NCBI RefSeq assembly: GCF_027923765.1 | Contig: NZ_AP026709.1 | Coordinates: 3,523,501-3,587,500 of the forward strand | From: Pseudodesulfovibrio nedwellii | GTDB taxonomy: Bacteria; Desulfobacterota; Desulfovibrionia; Desulfovibrionales; Desulfovibrionaceae | Direction: 5' to 3' | Length of the DNA: 64,000 bases | Shown here: positions 45,346 through 54,530 of the stretch, one piece after another | Layout: each line of letters opens with the position of its first letter | How positions within the stretch are numbered: position 1 is the first letter of the stretch | Notes under the pieces: generated by a model | What the model was told of the DNA's origin: nothing | What the model saw: only the letters and a program-made list of their open reading frames with translations | Database searches by the model: none | Translations under genes and position numbers: made by a program

Positions 45346-46439
45346 TTCAGCGTTTTTTTCAACCGTAGTATCCGTTCATAAGACTGTTCGATTCGTTGTT
45401 GCGAAATCGTGCCCTTGTTGACCATCTGTTTGATGGCGGCGTGGGCTTTTTTAACGATGTCCGGGTCGTAACTCAGGTTGTTGCCGAAGAGTAGGATATC
45501 AGCTCCGGCCTTGATGGCCAGTCGGATGGCCTCTTTCTGCCCGAATTGTTCGGTGACGGCTTTCATGTTCATGTCGTCAGTGATGACCACACCGTCATAG
45601 CCGAGGTCAGTACGCAGGATGCCGGTGATGATCTTGTGTGACAGGGTGGCAGGGTATTTCGGGTCAAGATTTGCGTTGAAAATGTGCGCGGTCATGATCA
45701 TTGTGGGGATGCCCTTGGCGATCAGTTCCCGGTAAGGGATCAATTCGGCTTTGGTCCATGTGTTGGTGACGTCGGTCACGCCTTTGTGACTATCCGTGCC
45801 TGCCGACCCGTGGCCGGGGAAATGTTTGAGACAGGAAAGGATGCCGCTTCGTTTCAGTTCTCCGGCAAAGAGTTCGGCGCAGCGTGTCACTTTTTGCGGA
45901 TCAGCAGAAAAGCTTCGTTTCATTGTGCCGATGGCAGGGGAATCCGGGTTGACGTTGACATCCACCACGGGCGCGAAGTCGAGGTTGAATCCATTGGCAG
46001 ACAAAGTTGAGCCGACCATGTACCCCGAGGTGCGTACTTTGAATTCACCGGATGCACAGATGTTTTGTGCTGAAGGTGTCGTATGGAATCCATATTCCCT
46101 TTTGAGGCGTTGAACTTTTCCGCCTTCCTGATCCACGGAAACAAAGAGCGGGATGGAGGCGAAAGATTGGAGTTGCCGATTGAGTTTCGTGACCTGATCC
46201 GGGGTTTTGACGTTGCGCTCAGGCTTGCCAAGTTCCACGTCATAATCAAAGAGCACGACACCGCCGAGATGTCGGTCGCGGATATCCAGAACAATGGGAC
46301 TGTTTTTATCCACGGAATACCCACGGAAACCGGCCATGAGCATCTGACCGATCATTGTGTCGAGGTCCGCGCTCTGGGCGACAGAGGGAAGCAGGGTGAG
46401 AATCAGGGACAGGAAAGCAAGGGACAAGCTTCGTAACAT
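45342..46439 (-). CDS. GH3 beta-N-acetylhexosaminidase, secreted
   Basis: This 365-residue glycoside hydrolase family 3 enzyme starts at ATG 46439 (MLRSLSLAFLSLILTL) with a signal peptide ending near VAQSADL. Catalytic features are VDQEGGKVQRL, CLKHFPGHGSAGTDSHKG and the nucleophile Asp in ITDDMNMKAV. The NagZ group cleaves N-acetylglucosamine from muropeptides; here the signal places it in the periplasm, unlike cytoplasmic NagZ. Its stop overlaps the convergent barrel gene by four bases. Confidence 0.88.
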   Translation of the reverse strand: MLRSLSLAFLSLILTLLPSVAQSADLDTMIGQMLMAGFRGYSVDKNSPIVLDIRDRHLGGVVLFDYDVELGKPERNVKTPDQVTKLNRQLQSFASIPLFVSVDQEGGKVQRLKREYGFHTTPSAQNICASGEFKVRTSGYMVGSTLSANGFNLDFAPVVDVNVNPDSPAIGTMKRSFSADPQKVTRCAELFAGELKRSGILSCLKHFPGHGSAGTDSHKGVTDVTNTWTKAELIPYRELIAKGIPTMIMTAHIFNANLDPKYPATLSHKIITGILRTDLGYDGVVITDDMNMKAVTEQFGQKEAIRLAIKAGADILLFGNNLSYDPDIVKKAHAAIKQMVNKGTISQQRIEQSYERILRLKKTLN

Positions 46440-46540
46440 GGAATCTCCGGTGTGTGTTTTGGCGACCATAGATTGCGCACGCCGTCCGCGCAAGCGGGAA
46501 ACCGGTTTGCGCGAGGCGATTTTTTCCCTACACTAAAGCC

Positions 46541-47554
46541 ATGCATTCCTCTCCCGCCAATTCCGGTTTTCTTGGTCGTGTGTTTCGGCCTGTCTGGATT
46601 GATCTTGTTCCATTCATTCGTGGTGGGGATGTGACTTGCTTATCCCATAACGAAGCAAAGCTCTGGACATTGATTCTTGCGTCTCGGCATGTGCCGTATA
46701 GGCTTCGTCGATTGTCTGCATCGCAAGGCGGGGGATATACTGTACAGGTACAGGAATGGTTTGCGGACCGGGCAAAGGGTGAGATTCTGCTCTATTTTGA
46801 AGAGAACAAGCCGGATTGGCGAAATGTCACCTTTGTGGACTTACGACCTGTCAGTGGTTTGGAGCCGACTATGTACGCCTTGGCTCTGCTCGTGCTTTTT
46901 TATTGGGTGTACAATCGGACATTCCCCGGTTTGGGTTTGTATCCCGCTCTGTGGATCAAGTTGGGCAGTGCGGACGCTGGGGCTATACTTTCCGGCGAGT
47001 GGTGGCGGTTGGCAACTGCGTTGACTTTGCACGGCAGCGGTCCGCATGTGGCGGGTAATGCAATTATTGGCGGAGTGTTTATTTGGTTGGCCTCCCGTCG
47101 ACTCGGTGCCGGATTGACCTGGCTTTTGACCTTTGGCGCAGGGATTCTAGGCAACCTGTTTAATTCCATGGCCCTTGGCGTCCATCATAATGCCATCGGG
47201 TTTTCTACAGCCACTTTTGGAGCTGCAGGACTGCTTGCGGCTATCTCTTCATTTTATATGGGTGACAAGCGGTACACTTCAGACAGGGCGCGCGTTCGGC
47301 GTGTGTGTGATTTCATTCGGTCTGCACTCATTCCGTTTGGTGCGGGGCTTGGGTTGCTTGCCATGCTCGGAGCCGGTGAAGAAACGGACCTCGGGGCCCA
47401 TTTATTCGGTTTTTTGTCCGGCCTTGGTCTTGGTTTTTGTACAGGTTTTATGACGAGCTGGATTGGTTTGCCGAGTAGGGTGACGGATGGCTGGTTGTAT
47501 GTGACGGCCCTTGTCGTGCCGGTGTTTGCCTGGGTATGGGCATGGGTGACATGA
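46541..47554 (+). CDS. rhomboid-family intramembrane serine protease
   Basis: The 337-residue protein has a soluble N-terminal region (about 1-105, containing the segment ASRHVPYRLRRLS), then about seven transmembrane helices. Rhomboid residues are visible: the conserved Trp-Arg pair in GEWWRLATALTLHG, the serine in GFSTATFG, and the catalytic His in DLGAHLFGFLSG. It cleaves membrane-anchored proteins in the bilayer; substrates unknown. No clear ribosome binding site precedes the ATG. It lies 57 bases before the metal transporter. Confidence 0.85.
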   Translation: MHSSPANSGFLGRVFRPVWIDLVPFIRGGDVTCLSHNEAKLWTLILASRHVPYRLRRLSASQGGGYTVQVQEWFADRAKGEILLYFEENKPDWRNVTFVDLRPVSGLEPTMYALALLVLFYWVYNRTFPGLGLYPALWIKLGSADAGAILSGEWWRLATALTLHGSGPHVAGNAIIGGVFIWLASRRLGAGLTWLLTFGAGILGNLFNSMALGVHHNAIGFSTATFGAAGLLAAISSFYMGDKRYTSDRARVRRVCDFIRSALIPFGAGLGLLAMLGAGEETDLGAHLFGFLSGLGLGFCTGFMTSWIGLPSRVTDGWLYVTALVVPVFAWVWAWVT

Positions 47555-47611
47555 GTTCTTGGGTTGTGCTAGGGTTCCCCACGTCGACAGTATATAATTC
47601 AGGAGTCATAA

Positions 47612-48430
47612 GTGGTTGAGCCTGTTGTTCAAATAGAGGGACTGACCTATTCCATAGGTGGTGTTCCCATTCTCGAAGATGTTGCACTGAGCATTGAGCG
47701 TGGAGATTATCTAGCCGTGCTTGGGCCAAACGGGGGCGGCAAGTCCACCTTGCTTAAACTCATGATCGGTTTACTCAAGCCGGATTCCGGTTCGATCCGT
47801 ATTTTGGGGGCGTCTCCCGGTGAAGCCGGAGGCCGTATCGGCTATCTTCCGCAACATACGCATGTGGCGCAATCTTTTCCCATTACCGTGCTGGACGCGG
47901 TTTGCATGGGAACGGTTCAGCCTGGATTTGGCGGTATCGCGGGGTTGTTTCATCCCGGTGAGGCCAAGGACAAGGCGCGCCAGGCCCTTGCTCGCGTCAA
48001 CATGCAGGATTTTGAATCGCGTAATTTGGCGCGGTTGTCCGGTGGACAGAAACAGCGCGTGTTCATTGCCCGTGCATTGGTGGATGGTCCAGAATTGCTT
48101 TTGCTTGATGAACCAACAGCCAGCGTGGATTCTTCCAGTAGAAGTTCTCTGCTCAAGCTGTTGGCCGAATTGAATGAGGAGATGACTGTCATTATGGTCA
48201 GTCACGATATTTCATCCTTGGCGTCAGGGGTTAAATCCGTTGCCTGCGTGAACAAGACCTTGCATTTTCATAGCGCACCCGTTCTCACCGGAGATATGTT
48301 TAAGATGTCCTATGGCGGCAGTGATAACGACTGCTGTCCCGTGGAACTGGTTACCCACGGACATGTGCCGCATCGGGTGCTCGGTCCCCATGGTCACGAC
48401 CATGGTCCAGACAAAGGCGAGGAGTCATAA
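47612..48430 (+). CDS. znuC: metal ABC transporter ATPase, ZnuC-like
   Basis: This 272-residue ATPase starts at GTG 47612, six bases after AGGAG. Walker A is GPNGGGKST, the signature LSGGQKQR, Walker B LLLLDEPTAS, and the switch His is in MVSHDISS. The C-terminal tail is His-rich (GPHGHDHGPDKG), common in zinc or manganese importers. The permease starts in its stop codon (TAATG). No substrate-binding protein gene is next to the pair. Confidence 0.88.
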   Translation: MVEPVVQIEGLTYSIGGVPILEDVALSIERGDYLAVLGPNGGGKSTLLKLMIGLLKPDSGSIRILGASPGEAGGRIGYLPQHTHVAQSFPITVLDAVCMGTVQPGFGGIAGLFHPGEAKDKARQALARVNMQDFESRNLARLSGGQKQRVFIARALVDGPELLLLDEPTASVDSSSRSSLLKLLAELNEEMTVIMVSHDISSLASGVKSVACVNKTLHFHSAPVLTGDMFKMSYGGSDNDCCPVELVTHGHVPHRVLGPHGHDHGPDKGEES

Positions 48431-49230
48431 TGGATATTCTCGGTTTTGAATTCATGCAGAACGCCCTGATTGCTGGGCTATTGGCGAGCGTCATTTGCGG
48501 TGTGATCGGTTCATTGGTTGTGGTCAATCGTATGGTGTTCATTTCCGGTGGCATAGCTCATGCCTCATATGGCGGGGTCGGGCTGGCCTTTTTGTTCGGC
48601 CTGCCGGTGTTGCCCGTGACAACGGCGTTTACGGTGTGCATGGCCATGATCATGGCGCTCGTCACGTTACGGGCTCGAGAGCGTGTGGATACGGTCATCG
48701 GTGTCATCTGGGCATCGGGTATGGCACTCGGTATCATCCTGCTCGATCTAACCCCCGGCTACAACGTCGATTTGATGAGCTATCTTTTCGGTTCCATTCT
48801 GGCTGTACCACGACAGGATCTTTGGCTCATGGCCGGACTGGCTTTAGTCGTTTTCGGGCTGGTGCTATTCTTTTATCGTGGTTTTCTCGTTATGAGTTTT
48901 GATGAGGAATTCGCCCGTTCTCGCGGCGTTCCCGTGGATTTTTTGTATTGTCTACTCATCGTTATGGTTGGGTTGTGCGTGGTCATGATCATCCGAGTGG
49001 TTGGCCTTATTTTGGTTATCGCCCTTTTGACTATTCCTCCGTTTATGGCGGAGCGGCGAACCCGTTCTCTCTCCCTGATGATGGTGTTGGCTACTATCCT
49101 GAGTGCTATTTTTACCGTAGTGGGCCTTTGGTTGTCCTATTCATTGGATATTACCTCAGGTGCGTCCATTATTGCCGTTGCGGCAGTGTGCTTTTTTGTC
49201 TCATTACTTATCCCCCAAAAAACAGGCTAA
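48430..49230 (+). CDS. znuB: metal ABC transporter permease, ZnuB-like
   Basis: This 266-residue inner-membrane protein has about eight hydrophobic segments and the ZnuB/ABC-3 pattern: FMQNALIAGLLASVICGVIG, FISGGIAHASYGGVGLAF, and VGLILVIALLTIPPFMAE. It would import zinc or manganese with ZnuC. Its start overlaps the ATPase stop by one base. Confidence 0.9.
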   Translation: MDILGFEFMQNALIAGLLASVICGVIGSLVVVNRMVFISGGIAHASYGGVGLAFLFGLPVLPVTTAFTVCMAMIMALVTLRARERVDTVIGVIWASGMALGIILLDLTPGYNVDLMSYLFGSILAVPRQDLWLMAGLALVVFGLVLFFYRGFLVMSFDEEFARSRGVPVDFLYCLLIVMVGLCVVMIIRVVGLILVIALLTIPPFMAERRTRSLSLMMVLATILSAIFTVVGLWLSYSLDITSGASIIAVAAVCFFVSLLIPQKTG

Positions 49231-49338
49231 CCCCTGTGCTCAAGGCAATTTTTGCCTCGGAATGGGTTTTGCAAAATAGAGTCAGCCGGTGTACAGGTTT
49301 TCTTGGCTGTGACCTTTATTGAAGCCAGAGAAAGGACA

Positions 49339-49545
49339 ATGAAATTCAAGAATGATATTAAGCAGGAAGGGTACACCCGGTACCGGGGCGCAGTAGACGT
49401 TTCGGTGTACGAGTATTTCAATTGTGATTGCTCGTGGAAAGCCGAGTGGTATCTTAAGGACGGCCACTACCAGTGCTGTGGCTGCAAGGAAAAGTGTGAA
49501 ACAAGAGATCCTGAAGGATTTCAAAAGTTTTTCGATTTTGGATAG
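49339..49545 (+). CDS. small Cys-rich protein
   Basis: A 68-residue protein starts at ATG 49339 behind AAGGA; a longer upstream frame lacks a site. It has six Cys in CDCSWKAEWYLKDGHYQCC and GCKEKC, a pattern that could bind zinc or an iron-sulfur cluster. I recognise no family. It is 16 bases before the next gene and probably shares its transcript. Confidence 0.65.
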   Translation: MKFKNDIKQEGYTRYRGAVDVSVYEYFNCDCSWKAEWYLKDGHYQCCGCKEKCETRDPEGFQKFFDFG

Positions 49546-49561
49546 ATAACAAGGACAGACA

Positions 49562-50089
49562 ATGCGACGCATCATATTCGCCATCATCGTGACTGTGCTC
49601 ATGGGACTGACTGCCGGACCTGCTTTGGCCTCGGAATACGAGGACATGGACATCTGTCTGGGTAAGAAAGTTTTGGCGCGGGCTTTGTGTAAGGATCCGT
49701 TGGAAGTCAATTATGTGGCCAGGGTCCGTGACAACATCTATCTTTTTTCGGTGTTCTACGCCAAACAGGAAGCCCGTTTTGTGGTTGGCATCTCCAATAA
49801 CAAGATTCGGATTCAGGGTAAGGAATTTTTGACACTGACAAAAACTCTTTCCTATGAATTTGATACCATGTCCAAATGCGGTGTGGTCAGATTCTCCTCG
49901 GTTGAGTGTCCGACCTCAGAGCCGATTGTTTGCTGTTCGGAAAAGACCGTGGAAGAAAAGTTGGATGAAAAGTTCTGGGACCGTCCCATTCCCGATCTGC
50001 TTGAAGAAGATTTGCGCAGGGCGTTGGAAGTGGATGCGCCGGATGAGGGCGAAGTACCGGGAGATGGTGCAAAGACGCCAAAGCAGTAA
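49562..50089 (+). CDS. hypothetical exported protein
   Basis: The 175-residue protein has a signal peptide (MRRIIFAIIVTVLMGLTAG, then PALASEYED) and five Cys after cleavage. The middle carries beta strands (NYVARVRDNIYLFSVFYA) and the tail is acidic and Pro-rich. AAGGA precedes the ATG. No domain is recognised; probably periplasmic. It is followed by a strong terminator. Confidence 0.7.
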   Translation: MRRIIFAIIVTVLMGLTAGPALASEYEDMDICLGKKVLARALCKDPLEVNYVARVRDNIYLFSVFYAKQEARFVVGISNNKIRIQGKEFLTLTKTLSYEFDTMSKCGVVRFSSVECPTSEPIVCCSEKTVEEKLDEKFWDRPIPDLLEEDLRRALEVDAPDEGEVPGDGAKTPKQ

Positions 50090-50112
50090 AGGAATATATT
50101 TCGTAAGTAATC

Positions 50113-50143
50113 AAAGCCTCCGTTTATGCGGAGGCTTTTTTTT
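50113..50143. terminator. intrinsic terminator
   Basis: AAAGCCTCCG pairs with CGGAGGCTTT around a six-base loop, followed by T8. It can serve the exported-protein gene and, more weakly, the convergent gene. Confidence 0.88.
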
Positions 50144-50144
50144 G

Positions 50145-50480
50145 TCAAACCTGGCGAAACCAGATGAGCAGTCCGAGCAGCCCAACGGCCGGGTACATAG
50201 GCCACCATGTTTTGGTATAGGCGCATCCCACAGCAACGCCCGCGAGAACAAGCACATAAGCCCATGCTTCGACCATGCGCATGATCGAACGCCATGCATC
50301 TACCGGAACGCCTTCATGTTTGAAGGTTCGCAATGGTTCTGGTTGCTGTTGCCCTTGCGCCGAGGACCGGTGGGAGGACTGGAGCTTCTTTTTGCATCGG
50401 GTGCAATACAAAGTGTCGTCGGAGTTCTTTTCTCCGCATTTGGTGCATGTGATCACGTTGTTTATATTGCGTGTCGGCAC
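50145..50480 (-). CDS. zinc-ribbon membrane protein
   Basis: This 111-residue protein has an N-terminal zinc ribbon (CTKCGEKNSDDTLYCTRC), a low-complexity linker rich in Gln and Ser, and two short hydrophobic segments at about 72-88 and 93-108. Function unknown; similar small proteins occur widely. It may be a membrane-attached regulator. Confidence 0.75.
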   Translation of the reverse strand: MPTRNINNVITCTKCGEKNSDDTLYCTRCKKKLQSSHRSSAQGQQQPEPLRTFKHEGVPVDAWRSIMRMVEAWAYVLVLAGVAVGCAYTKTWWPMYPAVGLLGLLIWFRQV

Positions 50481-50615
50481 GGGAAGGTCAAGTAGGGAAT
50501 GGTCTGGGTAGTAGTTGGCTTGTCAAGCTTTCTTAATATAATATATTTTGCAAAAAACGTAGAGTTGGCATAGGGTTTGTCCCAATTTAACGAAGATTGA
50601 GGGCTACTGAGTATC

Positions 50616-52166
50616 ATGACATTATCACCGACCAGCGGAAAAGAACGGCCTGATAAAGGGCAACGGCTGACCGCGTACCAGAGCAGACTTCGTGCTTTGA
50701 AAGAACGTTCCGCTTTGCGTGAGATTCTTGAACGGGAAATGTTGCTTGAAATAATTGCTCTCAATAGTAGCGCCATTAGCGAATATCCCATGCTGACCGC
50801 GCAACAGAACAGTGTTGTTGAGCTCTTATGCGGTCGAATTGGTCATCCTGGCTATGAGTTTATTCATACACATATAGCTGATTTTATTGTCATGCTTGCT
50901 CATTTTGAGAAGGCGGCCATTGCCGGCGATGCAGCACGTGCCGCTGAATTGCAGAGGCTGCTTTTGAATATCGAAGCTGTTTTGCTTAAGTGTGTACAGG
51001 GAATTGTTTACGGTTTGGCCCTGATCACGGACAATTTTGAAGAGATTGTGTTGCGATATTTTGGTCAGCAGGCCTTGAAGGAATATAGCTCACTTATCGA
51101 AAAGCATGAACTGGATGCGAGTTTCTGGATCGCCTTTGTAGAACAGTTTATCGCGAGTCGGGTGGCGGAAGCGCACAAAGAAATTCTTGAAGGCGATAAA
51201 TACGAAATTTCCAAGGAACGAACCTTTTTAGTTATTCGGTTCCTGTTTGACGATATCCTTTCCAAGCTTAATCCTACGGATCAGATTATTGAAAAGACCC
51301 GCATACAGACGAGCTATGTCGCCAGTCGGGAGCAGCCTGAGGAACAGCAGCGCGCCAAGCTTATCCAGGCGATGCTTGCGAAAGGCTTGTCCGGTCTGTC
51401 TCAGTTTAAGCAACTGACAGCAGGGGAATTGCTCCAAGCTGCCCGTATCGCCTGTATCGATCCTGTAAGTAAGGATTTTGTGACGCAGTATCAGAAACGG
51501 ATCGCCGAAGCGCGTGCGCAGAAAGAGAACCCCGGCGAGGCGGTGCGGCGAGATCCTGAAGAGGTCAAATTGGAGCAGGCTCAGTTCAAGTTTCTTTTGG
51601 ATCAATTACTTGGTCTGGGCGTGGGGGCGGCCATCGCCGTCGGCATGACTGGTGAATATCTTTTCAAAGCCTTGGAGGCGTTTGTTCCTGGTCAGATCAA
51701 GGGAATTCAGCCTTTAAAAAAGGATTTTTCCATTCCTGTATTAGAAAAACTTCTCTTCTTTTTATTGGAAAGTCATACGATTCATTTGCTCAAGGAACGA
51801 GGCCGTGATGAAGGCGGTAAGATTCAGGTTCGGAGCGGACGGGCCAGACGTGTCTCCGCGCAAACCGTGGATGGTTTGGCGGGGATGTCCAAAATTAGAA
51901 AGAAAAAGTTGTTTGGGAATGACGTGACCCGTGAGGACACATTGCTTTTCAAGCCCAAAACCGCCAAGCAGATGGTTGATTCCATGTCCATGCTCAGCTT
52001 GGAACCGGAGTTACAACAGGCTTTGACAGGTCTGTGGAAACAGGCCGTATTTCGGGTGGACATAATGGTTTTGATCAATTTGGAACTGGTGGCCAGAACG
52101 ACCACGAACACCTCTGCAAAACTCGCTGAGATACTGACGAAATATGGTGTTTCAAAGACTGCCTGA
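50616..52166 (+). CDS. large hypothetical protein, mostly helical
   Basis: A 516-residue protein I cannot assign. It lacks a signal peptide. It has helical segments rich in Leu, Glu and Arg, a weak hydrophobic stretch near 340-360 (LLGLGVGAAIAVGMTG), and a basic region (RSGRARRVSAQTVDGL) in the C-terminal third. No enzymatic motif stands out. It stands alone between a minus-strand gene and a bidirectional terminator. It may be specific to Desulfovibrionaceae. Confidence 0.75.
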   Translation: MTLSPTSGKERPDKGQRLTAYQSRLRALKERSALREILEREMLLEIIALNSSAISEYPMLTAQQNSVVELLCGRIGHPGYEFIHTHIADFIVMLAHFEKAAIAGDAARAAELQRLLLNIEAVLLKCVQGIVYGLALITDNFEEIVLRYFGQQALKEYSSLIEKHELDASFWIAFVEQFIASRVAEAHKEILEGDKYEISKERTFLVIRFLFDDILSKLNPTDQIIEKTRIQTSYVASREQPEEQQRAKLIQAMLAKGLSGLSQFKQLTAGELLQAARIACIDPVSKDFVTQYQKRIAEARAQKENPGEAVRRDPEEVKLEQAQFKFLLDQLLGLGVGAAIAVGMTGEYLFKALEAFVPGQIKGIQPLKKDFSIPVLEKLLFFLLESHTIHLLKERGRDEGGKIQVRSGRARRVSAQTVDGLAGMSKIRKKKLFGNDVTREDTLLFKPKTAKQMVDSMSMLSLEPELQQALTGLWKQAVFRVDIMVLINLELVARTTTNTSAKLAEILTKYGVSKTA

Positions 52167-52184
52167 TTGTTTTTCATAAGTCAC

Positions 52185-52221
52185 AAAAAAGCCCCCGCAT
52201 CGTTGATGCGGGGGCTTTTTT
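52185..52221. terminator. bidirectional terminator
   Basis: AAAAAAGCCCCCGCATC pairs with GATGCGGGGGCTTTTTT around GTT. It lies between the large unknown gene and convergent purU and serves both. Confidence 0.9.
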
Positions 52222-52230
52222 ATGGTCATA

Positions 52231-53112
52231 TTAGCGACGAAAGACGATGGTCTTATTACCGTCTACGATAACCCGGTCTTCAAGGTGCCATTTGACAGCA
52301 CGTGCAAGGACATGCCGTTCAATGTCACCGCCCAGTCGTTTGAGGTCGTCCACATCATGGCTGTGGGTAACACGAATGACGTCCTGCTCAATAATCGGTC
52401 CCTCGTCCAGTTGTGCTGTGACATAGTGGGCTGTGGCTCCGATGAGCTTGACGCCGCGTTCATGCGCCCTGCGGTATGGGTCGGCTCCCACGAAGGCGGG
52501 CAGAAACGAGTGATGGATGTTGATAATTTTTTTGCTGTACTTGGTTACGAAGTCCGCTGTTAGGATTTGCATATAGCGAGCGAGAACGATGAGGTCCACC
52601 TGTTCGCCCATGAGTTCTATCATGGTATCCTCAGCCATCACCTTGTCGCGTAGGGTGGGGCCGACCGGTATATGATGGAAAGGCACTCCGAAGTGTTCGA
52701 TAGCCCCTCTCAGGTCCGGGTGGTTGGAGATGACCATGGCGATATCGCATTCAAGGTCGCCTCGCTTCCAGCGCCATAAAAGTTCCATGAGAGCGTGGTC
52801 CACTTTGGAACACAAGATAACCATTTTCTTGGGTTCCCAAACCGGATTCAGGGTCCAGTCCATGACAAATCCGTTGGTGACTTCTTCTTCAAATTCGTGG
52901 CGTAGATCGTCTAGCCCATCCATGTCCAGTCCGGGCAGGAAGAATTCGTTACGCATGAAGAATCGGCCGCCTTCGGGATCAGTGGAATGCTGGTCCGAGT
53001 GGATGATATTGGCGTTTTTCTTGTGAAGATATCCGCTGACTGCGGCCACTATACCCGGTTGGTCTGGACAGGTGATGAGCAGTCTGACGGTGCTTTCTTT
53101 GGATTCGGTCAT
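52231..53112 (-). CDS. purU: formyltetrahydrofolate deformylase
   Basis: This 293-residue enzyme hydrolyses 10-formyl-THF to formate and THF, balancing one-carbon pools and feeding purine synthesis. The start is placed at ATG 53112 (MTESKEST) behind AAGG. An N-terminal ACT domain (ITCPDQPGIVAAVSGYL) is followed by the formyltransferase-type hydrolase domain with NIHHSFLPAF and the catalytic Asp region of DEGPIIEQD. Length matches the family. Confidence 0.92.
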   Translation of the reverse strand: MTESKESTVRLLITCPDQPGIVAAVSGYLHKKNANIIHSDQHSTDPEGGRFFMRNEFFLPGLDMDGLDDLRHEFEEEVTNGFVMDWTLNPVWEPKKMVILCSKVDHALMELLWRWKRGDLECDIAMVISNHPDLRGAIEHFGVPFHHIPVGPTLRDKVMAEDTMIELMGEQVDLIVLARYMQILTADFVTKYSKKIINIHHSFLPAFVGADPYRRAHERGVKLIGATAHYVTAQLDEGPIIEQDVIRVTHSHDVDDLKRLGGDIERHVLARAVKWHLEDRVIVDGNKTIVFRR

Positions 53113-53324
53113 ATCTGATGCCTTGTTTTTCCGTATGAAGTTTGGTCTTGCGCGGAAGAAGGCCGTGGCAAGCTGCCGCACAATGTTGGGCTGTAACGCA
53201 AAATGTGCCCGAATAAAAGTCTTTTCAAATGAGCAAATCTGGACTTGTCTGCACTTGATTGCTGCCTTATATGAATTCCTGTAAGATCAATACGCTTTGC
53301 AAGAATGAATAAGGGGAAATATAT

Positions 53325-53948
53325 ATGTCTGAATCAGCTTTGAGAAAAGTGATGGATCACTCTTCCGCAGGGTTGGCGGCCCGCAAGGCCTTTTTTGACA
53401 CAAAAGCAGAACTGGTTGTCGAGATATCCCGTGCAATGGCTGTGTGTCTGGCTGGTGGCGGTAAAATCATGTTTTGCGGCAATGGTGGAAGTGCTGCGGA
53501 CAGTCAACATTTGGCTGCAGAATTTACCAATCGGATTAAGTTGGAGCGTCCTGCACTGCCGGGTTTGGCTTTGACTACTGATACTTCGGCTTTGACGGCC
53601 ATAGCCAACGATTACAGTTTTGATGAAGTTTTTTCCAAGCAGTTGCTCGCTTTGGGGCGTCCTGGCGATATGCTGGTTGGTTTTTCCACTTCCGGGACAA
53701 GCACCAACGTTATTCGCGCTATGCGAGAAGCCAAGAGAAATGGCATCGTCACTGTGGGGTTGACCGGGCAGAGTGGCGCGGAAATAGCTTCAGTGTCAGA
53801 CTTTCTGGTTACCGTGCCATCCGGCGAAACTGCTATTATTCAGGAGATTCATATAGCGGCTGGGCATATGTTTTGCTTCCTTGTGGATCATTTCCTGTTT
53901 GAAGCCGTGTCCGAGTTGACTCCCTATTTGCCTGATCATGATGGTTAG
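53325..53948 (+). CDS. gmhA: phosphoheptose isomerase
   Basis: This 207-residue SIS-fold enzyme turns sedoheptulose 7-phosphate into D-glycero-D-manno-heptose 7-phosphate, the first step to the lipopolysaccharide core heptose. FCGNGGSAADSQHLAAEF, GFSTSGTSTNVIRAM and the metal-site Glu/His region EIHIAAGHMFC are present. GGGGA precedes the ATG. It stands alone with its own terminator; other heptose genes are not in the window. Confidence 0.93.
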   Translation: MSESALRKVMDHSSAGLAARKAFFDTKAELVVEISRAMAVCLAGGGKIMFCGNGGSAADSQHLAAEFTNRIKLERPALPGLALTTDTSALTAIANDYSFDEVFSKQLLALGRPGDMLVGFSTSGTSTNVIRAMREAKRNGIVTVGLTGQSGAEIASVSDFLVTVPSGETAIIQEIHIAAGHMFCFLVDHFLFEAVSELTPYLPDHDG

Positions 53949-53969
53949 TTCGTAGAGTTATACAATAAG

Positions 53970-54000
53970 AAAAAGCCCCTGCTTGATGCGGGGGCTTTTT
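53970..54000. terminator. intrinsic terminator after gmhA
   Basis: AAAAAGCCCCTGC pairs with GCGGGGGCTTTTT (one G-U) around TTGAT. It also faces the convergent gene. Confidence 0.88.
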
Positions 54001-54007
54001 CTGTGGA

Positions 54008-54388
54008 TTAAAATGTCTCTCGTTTGACCCGTATGGTCAATCCTTTGTGGCGTAATCGTTGTGCTAGAGCTTGTGCCCGTTCCAGAGTCGGCACAGACGT
54101 GATGACGAGTTGCGCCATACTTTTTTCATCCCAGACCCAGATGTTCTCCGGCAGTATGATTCCTGTTTGGTCAATGGTTTTAAGCAGTCTCTCTCTGGAT
54201 TTCTCTCTATTTTCAAAGGAGTCTCCATCCAGTCGTTCTCCACACGCCAAGACCCACCATCCTCGGGGGCGTAGCTTCGGATCGGTTGCCTGACCGAAGC
54301 TTTTGGCGGTCCATTGAGCTTGTTCATGACGGACGACGGCGGTCATGCGTATGATGCTTTTTTCTACTTCAGCGATATTACAGTTCAT
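54008..54388 (-). CDS. hypothetical protein with SPOR-like C-terminus
   Basis: This 126-residue soluble protein begins MNCNIAEVEKSIIRMTAVV and has a region WVLACGERLDGDSFENREKS. Its C-terminus (AQLVITSVPTLERAQALAQR, then LRHKGLTIRVK) has the beta-alpha-beta rhythm of SPOR domains, but the match is loose. No signal peptide is visible. Function unknown. Confidence 0.65.
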   Translation of the reverse strand: MNCNIAEVEKSIIRMTAVVRHEQAQWTAKSFGQATDPKLRPRGWWVLACGERLDGDSFENREKSRERLLKTIDQTGIILPENIWVWDEKSMAQLVITSVPTLERAQALAQRLRHKGLTIRVKRETF

Positions 54389-54530
54389 AGTCCATTCTTC
54401 TTGTGTTCAAGAGTCGGTTCTCTCTTTCAATAAAATACTCTGGAGTCAGGTGATTGGCAAGAACGGTTGTATGTTTACAGTATCTTTTTCACGCACTTGC
54501 CCCCGTGCGTGTCACCATGTATCTTAAGGC

